Shown: piece after piece, positions 1 to 7,876 of the stretch
Layout of the letters: every line of letters starts with the position of its first letter
Position numbering within the stretch: the stretch's first letter is position 1
DNA from: Defluviicoccus sp.
Lineage (GTDB): Bacteria; Pseudomonadota; Alphaproteobacteria; MPNO01
Direction: 5' to 3'
DNA: 32,002 nt
NCBI GenBank assembly: GCA_022826125.1
Contig: JAJDVM010000203.1
Location: forward strand, 1 to 32,002
Translations under genes and position numbers: made by a program
Notes under the pieces: model-generated
Database searches by the model: none
Told to the model about the DNA's origin: nothing
What the model saw: the letters and a program-made list of their open reading frames with translations, nothing else

Positions 1-36
1 CGGTTGCCGGGGTTACGGTCCCACAACCACCTTGCT

Positions 37-64
37 GTGGCGCGCTTCGCGCGGCCACCCTTTT
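37..64 (+). terminator. Probable intrinsic terminator of an upstream gene
   Basis: GTGG-CGCGC at 37-45 pairs with GCGCG-CCAC at 49-58, with one unpaired G at 54 and a TTC loop, and the run TTTT follows at 61-64. The fold and T-run fit a rho-independent terminator for a gene ending left of the window. The T-run is short, so this is moderate evidence only. Confidence 0.5.
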
Positions 65-91
65 CGGGGTCCGCCGGCGACCGGTTTATAA

Positions 92-108
92 CCCCCCCCC
101 CCCCCCCC
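92..108. repeat. Poly-C homopolymer of 17 bases
   Basis: Seventeen consecutive C residues sit in the non-coding leader between the probable terminator at 37-64 and the TadE-like gene at 275. Tracts this long slip during replication and also cause sequencing-length errors. The rest of 1-274 shows no convincing gene. Confidence 0.95.
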
Positions 109-274
109 GCAGCAGGGGTGCGACAATTCGTCCTGCTCAGCGGGTCGCCACGCCGGCACTGCCACCGCCGCACCGACGAATCCGTCAGATCGCCGCGCGG
201 TAACTGCGGCGCGGGCCGAAACTTCATTCCGGGCCGCGCGTGCCCAGCGCGCCGCGCGACCGGCAGAGCCCGCC

Positions 275-766
275 ATGAGAAGGGTTTCTCTTCCGGCCTT
301 CTGGCGCGGCCGCCGCGGCTCGGTCGCGGTCGAGACCGCCATCGCGATCTCGGTCCTGGTGATCGCCTTCGCCGGCGTGATGCAGATCGTTCATTCGGCC
401 TGGGTCTCCGACCGGATGGACCGAGCGGCCCGCGCCGCGGTCCGGGTCATCGCTCTCACCCCGGGCGCCGACTCATCCGTGTTGTCGGGGCTCGCCTGCA
501 CGGCGATCCGGAAGGAGCTCGACCTCGCCGACGACTTCGACTGCGGGACCACGCTCTCCGTCAAGATCGAGAGAAGCCTCGCGCCCGGGAGCCTGAACGG
601 CGGCACTGGTTCCACCTCCGACAGCGCCACCGGCGAGTTGGTCGTGGTCCGGATTTCCTGGAGCGGCGGTCCGTGGAACCCGGGAACGCTCGTGTCGGGC
701 GACGACGAGGCTGCACGCCAGGTCGCGATCGGCATCGCGCGCCTCGAACCGGTCGAGGGGGCCTAG
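275..766 (+). CDS. TadE-like pseudopilin of the Tad pilus
   Basis: This 163-residue protein has a short basic N-terminus, then a single hydrophobic helix at about residues 17-40 that begins GSVAVETAIAISVLVIAFAG. The Gly followed by an acidic residue (Glu20) at the head of the helix is the TadE/TadF prepilin-type signature. The rest is a small extracytoplasmic domain with two Cys (about residues 74 and 90) that could form a disulphide. TadE-type pseudopilins are processed by the dedicated prepilin peptidase and are needed to assemble Flp pili. The gene lies 275 bp upstream of the Flp pilin, an unusual position, since tadE normally follows tadD. The start ATG has only a weak ribosome-binding site. 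The family assignment rests on architecture, not on strong sequence recognition. Confidence 0.75.
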   Translation: MRRVSLPAFWRGRRGSVAVETAIAISVLVIAFAGVMQIVHSAWVSDRMDRAARAAVRVIALTPGADSSVLSGLACTAIRKELDLADDFDCGTTLSVKIERSLAPGSLNGGTGSTSDSATGELVVVRISWSGGPWNPGTLVSGDDEAARQVAIGIARLEPVEGA

Positions 767-1041
767 GCGATGCGGGTTGGAAAATCTCCGGGTGGCTCGT
801 TACGTGCGAAGAAGGCGGCACGCCCTCCGACCGCAAACATCACTTTGCCAGCAGGTTCCCCGCGGCGGGGATCGCTCCTGGCACCCAATGCTCGTCCGTC
901 TGGACCGGCGTACCGGCATATGGGCGCCCGCCAACTGCCAAGGGAGGTTCGATAGCGCAGCAAGATCAAGAACACTCTCCCAGAACGACCGTGCTGGACG
1001 GAACTCCAGCGAAACGCACAACTCAACAAGAGGCTGGATAA
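767..1041. other. Pilin upstream region, no gene
   Basis: No credible coding frame is seen in this 275-bp gap, which probably holds the pilin promoter and leader. It contains a perfect short palindrome, TCCCCGC-G-GCGGGGA, at 857-871. The pilin ribosome-binding site AAGAGG is at 1028-1033. I did not find a convincing sigma-54 or CtrA box. Confidence 0.5.
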
Positions 1042-1278
1042 ATGAAGACTCAACACATCTCGCGGCGCTTCCGCCGCTTCCTCAAGGCCAACGAGGCCGT
1101 CTCCGCGCTCGAATACGCGATCCTCGTCGGTGTCGTTACCGTCGCCGTCGGGGCTGCCGTCTTCGCGTTTTCCGGGCAAATCGCAGATGCGATCGAAGGC
1201 ATCGGAGCCCAAGTCGTGAATACCGGGAATTCTATCGGCACCTTTAACGGCCAGACGCCTGCCCCCGGCCCATCGTAG
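1042..1278 (+). CDS. flp: Flp-family type IVb pilin
   Basis: This 78-residue prepilin is the major subunit candidate of the Tad pilus. A basic leader (residues 1-19, many Arg/Lys) precedes the processing site. Cleavage is expected after Ala19, giving a mature start VSALEYAILVGVV, with Glu24 and Tyr25 at +5 and +6 as in the conserved Flp E-Y pair. Ala stands where most Flp proteins have Gly at -1. One hydrophobic helix (about 22-45) forms the polymer core. The C-terminal tail is rich in Ser, Thr, Asn, Gly and Pro (GNSIGTFNGQTPAPGPS), which offers glycosylation acceptors. A good ribosome-binding site (AAGAGG) lies 8 bases upstream. A strong hairpin follows, so it is probably made in excess over the downstream genes. 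Confidence 0.93.
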   Translation: MKTQHISRRFRRFLKANEAVSALEYAILVGVVTVAVGAAVFAFSGQIADAIEGIGAQVVNTGNSIGTFNGQTPAPGPS

Positions 1279-1296
1279 GCCAAATCGCATGGCAAA

Positions 1297-1326
1297 CCGG
1301 CCATCTCCTTGTCGGAAGATGGCCGG
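1297..1326 (+). terminator. Strong hairpin behind the pilin gene
   Basis: A perfect 10-bp inverted repeat, CCGGCCATCT (1297-1306) and AGATGGCCGG (1317-1326), encloses a 10-base loop. It begins 18 bases after the flp stop codon. No T-run follows, so it could be a weak terminator or attenuator, or an mRNA 3'-end stabiliser. Either would give a high pilin-to-machinery ratio. The rest of 1327-1481 shows no gene and probably carries leader or promoter DNA for tadZ. Confidence 0.6.
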
Positions 1327-1481
1327 CGCGCCCGCAACACCAGCGCCAGACGCTTAGACGCTCGGCGCTAATTCGTCACCCCCTATGGCGACCGGCGTAC
1401 TCCGAAGGCGTCGGCGAATGCACCGTTACCAGTTTCCCTATGAAAGGATCAGGCAGCCTTAACGGATAGCCGCACGCTGAG

Positions 1482-3557
1482 ATGACCCTCGCTCCCATCC
1501 CATCCAACGCCGATCTTCCGGCAGACACGCCTCGCGAGCCCGCCGATCCGGCCGATCCGGATTTCGGGAGCGCGCTCATGGAGGGTCTGTCGGATCCGGT
1601 GAGCGCGTCCTCGGAGGACGCGGGATGGACCGAGCTGCCGGACATGGTGCCGTCGGCAAGCGAGCCTGCGGAACCGGAATGCGAGAACGACGAATCGGAC
1701 GAACCGGGAGACTCTGGCTCCGAGACCGACTTCGAGACGATGCTGCTGGACGGGCTTTCGGACGTGCCCTCGGTTTCGTCGGAAGAAGCGGAGACGCCTG
1801 CCCTGCAACCCGAAGACGAACTCTTGGCCGAGCCCGAGCCAGACCCGGTCTCCGAGCCAATGGTCCCGTCGGACAATTCGGCTAAAGACTTCGAGGACGC
1901 GCTGCTCGCGGGCCTTTCCGGGGAAGCGGCGATGTCACCGGAAAACGGGGACTGGCCGGAGCCTCTGGACCCCGGCATCCTGCCGAGCCCGCTGCCCGAT
2001 TCCGGCCCTCTCCTTGATGTCGATCTGGACGAAGCGCTCCTGGAGAGTCTGCCGAACGGCCCGTCCACTTCTTCCGAAGAGGAAGTTTCGCCCGATCTTC
2101 CCGGGACCGCCGCGACCATGCCCGACGCATCGTTGGCCGAGCCCAAGCCTGACGCCGCCACCCTTCCGGATACCCATCCAGATACCGAAGACCTTGCGAG
2201 CGAACTACTGGACGGCCTCTCGGACGGCACGGAGGCCTTCTCCGACCATGGCGAACCGCCGGGATTGCCGGCGCCTCCCCGATCCGACGGCGATGCTTCC
2301 CGATCCATTCCGGCGGAGCCTTCCCGCCCCCCTGACGACCTGTCCAAATCGTCGATCGACATCGATTCCCGCGACGAACTCCGCGAACACCCGCCTGCCA
2401 GCGCGACGTCCGACGGCCCGGTGGCGGCACTCGCGTTCGCGGCGGACCCCGAGACCGAGACCGCGTTGCGCGAAGGCCTGCTGCACTTCGAGGGCGCCTC
2501 GCCCGATCACGAGGACCCGCAGGTCTGGCCAGGAGGGTTGCGCGCGGCGATAGCGGCACTTGCCGACGGGCACTCGACGGGCCTGGTCATCGTGGACCTC
2601 GACGGGGTTCCGTTCCCGGCGGGCGCGATGCACGAGCTCGCGGAGGTCTGCGAGGTGGGCACGGCGGTGATCGCGCTAGGCTCGGACGGCTCGGCGCGTG
2701 CGAGCCGCGAGATCCTGCTGGCCGGGGTGAGCGACTATCTGGTGAAGCCGGTCTCCCCGGCGGCGATCAGGGACGCCGCGCTGCGCGCCGCGGGAGCGGA
2801 TACGGCTTCCTCCGCGCGCGGCTGCGTGGCGGGGTTCGCCGGCACCGGCGGCAGCGGCGCGACGACGCTGGCCGCGGCGGCGGCGCTGCACGCCGCCGGG
2901 CAGGGCCGGTACGTCTCGATCCTGGACCTCAACCGCACGGTCTCGTCGATGGCGCTGCTGCTCGATGTGGAGCCCGCGCCGGGCCTCGACCAGCTCTTCG
3001 AGGTGGCTGGCCGTTCGTTCCCCGATCCCGGTCTCCTGGACGGCGTGCGGACCGAGCGCTCGGAGCGCATTTCGGTGTATGCCTACCGCCTTGGCTCGAC
3101 CCTCCCCCCGGCTCCCTCGATGCCCGCGCTCGACTGGCTGCTGAGCCAGTTGCGGCACCGCTCGCAGCTCGTTCTGGTCGACGGGCTGGACGATCCGGGG
3201 ACGTATTTCGATTTGCTGGGCGAGGTGGATCTGCGGGTGCTCGTCGTCGAGCCGACCGCCTCCGGCGCGGCGCGGGCGGCGCGCACGCTCGACCTGCTGA
3301 GTGCCGCCGCCCCGGTGTTGCTGGTGCAGAACCACACGCGGGCGTTTCGCCCGGATGCGGGCGCGACGATGCTGAACGGGACAGGGATCGAGACCGCGTC
3401 CGACGTCGTGGTCCCGTTCGACCGGTCCCTGCCGGAGCTTGCGGGCCGCGGCTGGCCCGGCGACCGCCTGCCGCGGAACCTGCGCAAACCCGTGGCGGCG
3501 CTCGCAGAGCGCCTGTCCATGCCGGTGCCTGCGGCCGCACTGGGCGCGGGAGGCTGA
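1482..3557 (+). CDS. cpaE: TadZ/CpaE-type pilus localisation ATPase with repeat-bearing N-terminal extension
   Basis: This 691-residue protein has three parts. Residues 1-340 are acidic, Pro/Ser-rich and probably disordered, and carry about six copies of a motif of the form D-[FL]-x3-L-[LM]-x-G-L-S (starts near 27, 83, 136, 181, 237 and a degenerate one near 322). Residues 350-440 form an atypical receiver domain with VIVDLDG at 369-375 and the receiver-type lysine in YLVKPV (Lys422). Residues 447-690 form a MinD/ParA-like ATPase with a deviant P-loop GFAGTGGSGATTLA (451-464). The usual signature Lys is replaced by Thr, as happens in some TadZ proteins. TadZ/CpaE proteins mark the pole and recruit the Tad machinery. 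The usual family length is about 400-600 residues, and the excess is the N-terminal array. The stop is 2 bp before tadA. Confidence 0.88.
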   Translation: MTLAPIPSNADLPADTPREPADPADPDFGSALMEGLSDPVSASSEDAGWTELPDMVPSASEPAEPECENDESDEPGDSGSETDFETMLLDGLSDVPSVSSEEAETPALQPEDELLAEPEPDPVSEPMVPSDNSAKDFEDALLAGLSGEAAMSPENGDWPEPLDPGILPSPLPDSGPLLDVDLDEALLESLPNGPSTSSEEEVSPDLPGTAATMPDASLAEPKPDAATLPDTHPDTEDLASELLDGLSDGTEAFSDHGEPPGLPAPPRSDGDASRSIPAEPSRPPDDLSKSSIDIDSRDELREHPPASATSDGPVAALAFAADPETETALREGLLHFEGASPDHEDPQVWPGGLRAAIAALADGHSTGLVIVDLDGVPFPAGAMHELAEVCEVGTAVIALGSDGSARASREILLAGVSDYLVKPVSPAAIRDAALRAAGADTASSARGCVAGFAGTGGSGATTLAAAAALHAAGQGRYVSILDLNRTVSSMALLLDVEPAPGLDQLFEVAGRSFPDPGLLDGVRTERSERISVYAYRLGSTLPPAPSMPALDWLLSQLRHRSQLVLVDGLDDPGTYFDLLGEVDLRVLVVEPTASGAARAARTLDLLSAAAPVLLVQNHTRAFRPDAGATMLNGTGIETASDVVVPFDRSLPELAGRGWPGDRLPRNLRKPVAALAERLSMPVPAAALGAGG

Positions 3558-3559
3558 GC

Positions 3560-4960
3560 ATGCCCGCGCGTTCCTTCGGGCGGCGGTCCCGCGCCGCCGC
3601 CGAGACCGCGCCGCCGGCGAACGGCGGCGAGCCCACCGCCCTGCCGACGTCGGCCCAGACGCACGCGACCGCGCGGCCGGCGGCCTCGGCGGAGACGTTC
3701 ATCTCGGAGATCGTGGCGCGGGTCCATCCGGTCATCGTCAAGTCGCTCGACATGTCGAAGATCTCGGCGCTCAGCAACGAGCAGCTCGCGGGCCAGCTTC
3801 TGTCCTTCCTCGCCACCGAGGAGGCCGGCGTGCCCGACCTCGGCCCGCTCGACCGCCAGAAGGTGGTCTCCGAGCTGGTGCACGACATCAAGGGGCTGGG
3901 ACCGATCGAGCCGCTGCTCCACGACCCGCTGATCTCGGACATCCTGATCAACGGCATGGAATCGACCTATGTCGAGCGGGCGGGCCGGCTGGAGCGGGTC
4001 GAGCTGCGCTTCCGCGACCGCCAGCATCTCCTCCACATCGCGCAGCGGATCGCCGGCCGGGTGGGGCGGCGGATCGACGAATCGAGCCCCATGGTGGACG
4101 CGCGCCTGGAGGACGGCTCGCGCGTCAACATCATCATCCCTCCATTAGCGCTCGACGGCGCGGCGATCTCGATCCGGCGTTTCGTGATGCGCGGCGTGAG
4201 CCTCGACGACATGGCGAAGCGCCGGGTGATGTCGCCGGCGATGGCGGAGCTGTTCCGCATCGGGGTCAAGGCGCGGCTCAACGTCCTGATCAGCGGCGGC
4301 ACCGGGGCGGGCAAGACGACCTTCATGAACGCGCTCTCGAAGGAGATCCCGGACAGCGAGCGGCTGATCACGATCGAGGACGCGGCCGAGCTTCAGCTCC
4401 AGCAGCCGCACGTGATCCGGCTCGAGACCAGGACGATGAGCGCCGAGGGCACCGGCCAGGTGACCATGCGCGATTTGCTGGTCAACACGCTCCGGATGCG
4501 CCCGGACCGAATCATCGTGGGCGAGGTGCGGGGCGGCGAGGCGCGCGAGATGCTGCAGGCGATGAACACCGGCCATCCGGGCTCGATGTGCACGCTGCAC
4601 GCGAACAACCCGCGCGAGGCGCTGACCCGGCTCGAGAACATGCTGATGATGGCGGGCGGCGAGATGCCGCTTCCGGCGCTCCGGCGCCAGATCGCCTCCA
4701 GCGTCGACATGGTGGTCCAGCTTGAGCGCCTGCGCTCGGGCCACCGCTGCGTAACCAGCGCCACCAACGTGGCCGGTATCGAGAACGACATCATTACCAC
4801 GGAGGAGATCTGGCGCCGCCGGCCAGGGGACGGCGAGCACGTGTTCGAGACCTCCGGGCGGCAGCCGGCGTGGATGCCGGCGGTCGATACGATCAACCTG
4901 CGCGAGCCGTTGCTGGCGGCGCTGCAGGCCGATCCCCGGATCGGGGAGGACGAGGTTTGA
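3560..4960 (+). CDS. tadA: TadA/CpaF secretion ATPase
   Basis: This 466-residue hexameric ATPase drives Flp pilus assembly at the inner membrane. Motifs appear in order: a CpaF-type N-terminal domain (about 45-235), Walker [10 protein letters not shown] (246-254, Lys252), an Asp-box region [10 protein letters not shown] (271-280), Walker B around [15 protein letters not shown] (314-328) and a His box [12 protein letters not shown] (338-349). All catalytic elements are intact and the length is typical. It starts with ATG 2 bp after the tadZ stop behind GGGAGG. Its stop codon overlaps the start of tadB. Confidence 0.96.
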   Translation: MPARSFGRRSRAAAETAPPANGGEPTALPTSAQTHATARPAASAETFISEIVARVHPVIVKSLDMSKISALSNEQLAGQLLSFLATEEAGVPDLGPLDRQKVVSELVHDIKGLGPIEPLLHDPLISDILINGMESTYVERAGRLERVELRFRDRQHLLHIAQRIAGRVGRRIDESSPMVDARLEDGSRVNIIIPPLALDGAAISIRRFVMRGVSLDDMAKRRVMSPAMAELFRIGVKARLNVLISGGTGAGKTTFMNALSKEIPDSERLITIEDAAELQLQQPHVIRLETRTMSAEGTGQVTMRDLLVNTLRMRPDRIIVGEVRGGEAREMLQAMNTGHPGSMCTLHANNPREALTRLENMLMMAGGEMPLPALRRQIASSVDMVVQLERLRSGHRCVTSATNVAGIENDIITTEEIWRRRPGDGEHVFETSGRQPAWMPAVDTINLREPLLAALQADPRIGEDEV

Positions 4961-5919
4961 GCGCCCAGATTCTCCTGTTCGCCGCCGGCGGGGCGGTCTC
5001 GCTTCTCGGCATCGCGCTGTTCCTGCTGGTGGGCAACCGCGACAGGGGGTTTCAGGACCGGCTCGCGCGCGTCGCCGCGCCGCTCGCCGAGAAGGAGGCG
5101 GGCGGCGAGGAAGGGACCGATGCCGACATCTTCCGCGCCGGCGAGAGCGCCTCGCGGCTCGGGCGGGTCCGGCGCTTCGTGGAAGACCGCTACCCGCTGC
5201 TCAACGCGGGACGGGTGCTGGCGCGCGCGACCCTCGCGGGCATCGTCGCGGCTGCGGGGCTCTGGTTCGCGATGTGGTTCCTCAGGATTCCCATCGGCTG
5301 GTGGACGATGCCGCTCACCGGTCTCGGCGGGGCGGGCGCGATGTGGTACGCGATGGCCTGGATGCAGGCGCGCCGGGCGAACGAGTTCTCGCGCCAGTTC
5401 CCGGAGATCGTCGACCAGATCGTGCGCCTCTCCGCGGCGGGCGTGCCGCCGCTGGAGGCGATCGCGGTGGTGGCGGAGGATTCCACCGAACCCGTCAAGC
5501 CGGTCCTCGACAGCGTCTGCGACGGGCTGACCGGCGGGCTCGACGCCGACACCGCGCTGCTCGCCGTGGCGCGGCGCGTGCGGCTTGCCGAGTTCACCCT
5601 GTTCATGGCGGTCATCCGGCTCCAGCGCCGGGCGGGCGGGGGCGTCACGGGCGCGTTCGCCAACCTGTCGGCGGCGCTCCGCGCGCGCCGGAGCACCGCG
5701 ATGAAGGCGCACGCCTCGACCGCACAGACCCGCCTGACCCTGCTGGTGCTGGCCGTCATGCCGGCCATCGTACTCGCGGCGCAGTACTTCATCTCGCCGG
5801 ATTCGGTCGCGATCCTGTTCGACCCCGACCGGGGCGCCATGCTGCTCCAGATCGGCGTCGGGCTGATCGTGTTCGGCATCCTGGCCGCCCGCGCGATCGC
5901 CGCGCGGATCGAGAAGTAG
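4957..5919 (+). CDS. tadB: TadB inner-membrane platform protein
   Basis: This type II secretion F-family protein (320 residues) forms the inner-membrane platform of the Tad machine with TadC. The start is TTG at 4957, overlapping the tadA stop as TTGA, with a strong ribosome-binding site GGGGAGGA at 4943-4950. An N-terminal helix ([20 protein letters not shown]) is followed by a soluble stretch, two helices near residues 85-135, a T2SSF domain with the typical [20 protein letters not shown] segment, and two C-terminal helices. An open frame continues upstream but encodes no recognisable protein inside tadA, so the TTG start is preferred. A complete family-length protein follows from that choice. 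Confidence 0.92.
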   Translation: MSAQILLFAAGGAVSLLGIALFLLVGNRDRGFQDRLARVAAPLAEKEAGGEEGTDADIFRAGESASRLGRVRRFVEDRYPLLNAGRVLARATLAGIVAAAGLWFAMWFLRIPIGWWTMPLTGLGGAGAMWYAMAWMQARRANEFSRQFPEIVDQIVRLSAAGVPPLEAIAVVAEDSTEPVKPVLDSVCDGLTGGLDADTALLAVARRVRLAEFTLFMAVIRLQRRAGGGVTGAFANLSAALRARRSTAMKAHASTAQTRLTLLVLAVMPAIVLAAQYFISPDSVAILFDPDRGAMLLQIGVGLIVFGILAARAIAARIEK

Positions 5920-5928
5920 GGGGAACGG

Positions 5929-6906
5929 ATGCCGGAATCCCTCCTGCCCATCGCCGCGATCGCAGCGGGCACGCTCCTCGTGCTCGCCGTCGCCCCGATC
6001 GTGTTCCGCGAGACGCGGCGGACGCGCGCGCTCGACCGCCGGCTCGCCCCGTTCCGCGAGCTCGCGGCCCCCGACGTTGCCGCCCCGGAGCTGTCCGCGT
6101 TCGCCGATGGAGGGCGCTTCCGGACCCTCGGCTCCGCATTCGCCCGCGCGGGTTCGATGCTTGTCCCGATCGGCGCGGCGGAGCGCGAGAAGCTCGCCGG
6201 CATGCTGCGCAAGGGCGGGTTCACTGGACAGGACGCTCTCTCGGTCTTCCTGTCGATCAAGTTCGCGTCGGCGTCCGTGCTGGCGGCCGGCGCCGGGATT
6301 TGGGCATCGGGATCGGAGCTGGTGAGCCAGTACCTGTTTCTGGTGATTCTGGCTGGGCTCGCCGGGTTCGTCATCGGCGGCGTCCTTCCGGAATACGCGC
6401 TGCGTGCTCGGGTGGCCAAACGGGTGAAGAGCATGACCTCGGCGATCCCCGATGCGCTCGACATGCTGGTGATGTGCCTGGAGGCGGGGCTGACGGCGGA
6501 GCGCGGCATGCTGACGGTGGCCGAGACGCTGGCGCCGATCGAGCCGGGCCTCGCCCAGGAGTTCCGCCAGATCGAGGTCGAGCTCCGCCTCGGCTCCGAC
6601 AAGCGCGCCGTGCTCACGGAGTACTGGCGGCGCACCGAGATCGACGGGCTCAGGGACTTCGCGATGGCTCTCATCCAGGCCGACCGCTACGGCACGCCGC
6701 TGTCGCAGTCGATGAAGAGCATCGCGGCCGACCAGCGGGTCCAGAAGGCCTCGCGCATTCAGGCCCAGGCCGAGCGGCTGCCGGTGCTGATGACGCTGCC
6801 GATGCTGCTCTTCGTGGTGCCCGGCACGATGCTGCTGGTGGCCGGGCCGGGGGTCATGGGCGCGATGTCCGCTCTCGGCGGTCTCGGCAACATAGGCGGG
6901 CAGTGA
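5929..6906 (+). CDS. tadC: TadC inner-membrane platform protein
   Basis: This second T2SSF-family platform protein has 325 residues, the usual TadC length. An N-terminal transmembrane helix (about 5-25) is followed by a cytoplasmic linker, then two helices around residues 100-150. The core T2SSF domain contains [20 protein letters not shown] (about 169-188), typical of TadC. The C-terminus is hydrophobic and ends in a Gly-rich helix. The gene begins 9 bp after tadB behind GGGGGAAC and ends 1 bp before the di-haem peroxidase gene. Confidence 0.93.
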   Translation: MPESLLPIAAIAAGTLLVLAVAPIVFRETRRTRALDRRLAPFRELAAPDVAAPELSAFADGGRFRTLGSAFARAGSMLVPIGAAEREKLAGMLRKGGFTGQDALSVFLSIKFASASVLAAGAGIWASGSELVSQYLFLVILAGLAGFVIGGVLPEYALRARVAKRVKSMTSAIPDALDMLVMCLEAGLTAERGMLTVAETLAPIEPGLAQEFRQIEVELRLGSDKRAVLTEYWRRTEIDGLRDFAMALIQADRYGTPLSQSMKSIAADQRVQKASRIQAQAERLPVLMTLPMLLFVVPGTMLLVAGPGVMGAMSALGGLGNIGGQ

Positions 6907-6907
6907 C

Positions 6908-7876
6908 ATGCGGGAGGGCCGCACCTTGTCTCCAGGTCAATATCTTGGCGTCCTCGGGATCGCCACGCTCCTTGCGTTCGGCGCGCGCGCGGAAGAGCCC
7001 ATCTCACCGATCCCGGAGACGGTCGACGTGGATCCGGCGAAGGTCGAGCTCGGCCGGCTTCTGTTCCACGATCCGATCCTGTCGAAGGACGGGACGATCT
7101 CCTGCGCGAGCTGCCACGACCTCGCCACCGGCGGCGACGACGGGCGGAAGGTCTCGCTCGGGGTCGACGACAAGCCGGGCAAGGTCAACTCGCCCACCGT
7201 GTTCAACGCCGGCATGAACTTCAAGCAGTTCTGGGACGGGCGCGCGCGGACGCTGGAGCACCAGATCGACGGGCCGGTGCAGACCGCCTTCGAGATGGGG
7301 AGCCTGTGGCCCGACGTGATCGCCCGGCTCTACAAGGACGACGACTATCCCGCGATGTTCAGGAAGATCTACCCGAACACGATAAACCGCCGGAACGTCA
7401 AGAACGCGATCGCGGAGTACATGAAGTCCCTGACGACGCCCAACAGCCGCTTCGACCGCTGGCTGAAGGGGGACAAAAAGGCGCTCAACGCGCAGGAGAA
7501 GCGCGGCTACGCGCTGTTCAAGGACTATGGCTGCTCGTCCTGCCACCAGGGCGCCAACGTGGGCGGCAACATGTTCCAGGTCTTCGGCGTGCTGAACGAC
7601 TATTTCAGGAAGCGGGGCGACATCACCGACGCCGATCTCGGCCGCTACAACATCACCGGCAACGAAGAGGACCGGCACGCCTTCAAGGTCCCGAGCCTCC
7701 GCATGGCGGCCATGACCGCACCCTACCTGCATGACGGGAGCGCGAAGACGCTGCGCGACGCCGTCGACGCGATGTTCGAGTTCCAGCTCGGCCGCGAGGC
7801 GCCCGACAGGGACAAGGACGACATCGTCGCGTTCATCAAGACGCTGGTAGGCGAACACGAGGAGCTATCCCCATGA
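6908..7876 (+). CDS. Di-haem cytochrome c peroxidase (CcpA/MauG family)
   Basis: This 322-residue periplasmic protein has an N-terminal signal sequence (hydrophobic residues about 11-25, likely cleavage after AFGARA). It carries two haem c attachment motifs, CASCH (66-70) and CSSCH (209-213). Other family features are [13 protein letters not shown] (48-60), the NSPTVFNAG stretch near residue 94, FWDGRA near 108, and the second-domain segment [10 protein letters not shown] (269-278). Bacterial CCPs reduce hydrogen peroxide using electrons from small cytochromes or quinol, while MauG-type members oxidise protein side chains. The sequence does not decide between these. It starts with ATG 1 bp after tadC and overlaps the kinase gene by ATGA, so it is embedded in the pilus operon. 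I know of no standard role for a CCP in Tad pili. Confidence 0.92.
   Translation: MREGRTLSPGQYLGVLGIATLLAFGARAEEPISPIPETVDVDPAKVELGRLLFHDPILSKDGTISCASCHDLATGGDDGRKVSLGVDDKPGKVNSPTVFNAGMNFKQFWDGRARTLEHQIDGPVQTAFEMGSLWPDVIARLYKDDDYPAMFRKIYPNTINRRNVKNAIAEYMKSLTTPNSRFDRWLKGDKKALNAQEKRGYALFKDYGCSSCHQGANVGGNMFQVFGVLNDYFRKRGDITDADLGRYNITGNEEDRHAFKVPSLRMAAMTAPYLHDGSAKTLRDAVDAMFEFQLGREAPDRDKDDIVAFIKTLVGEHEELSP

Noticed and set aside
880-891. TGGCAC-CCAA-TGCT as a sigma-54 promoter upstream of the pilin
   Set aside because: The GG to GC spacing is 8 instead of the required 10, so it is not a -24/-12 promoter.
4-1041. A long + frame over the leader, tadE and the pilin upstream region
   Set aside because: It overlaps the better TadE-like frame, is Arg/Pro-rich, and passes through the poly-C tract without any recognisable domain.
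1376-2362. A Ser/Gly-rich 328-residue minus-strand frame
   Set aside because: It is the antisense of the acidic Asp/Glu/Ser-rich repeat region of TadZ, where Ser/Gly-rich translation is expected.
4393-6924. An 843-residue minus-strand open frame opposite tadA, tadB and tadC
   Set aside because: It is an antisense artefact spanning three clear pilus genes, with a repetitive His/Arg/Gly composition and no domain.
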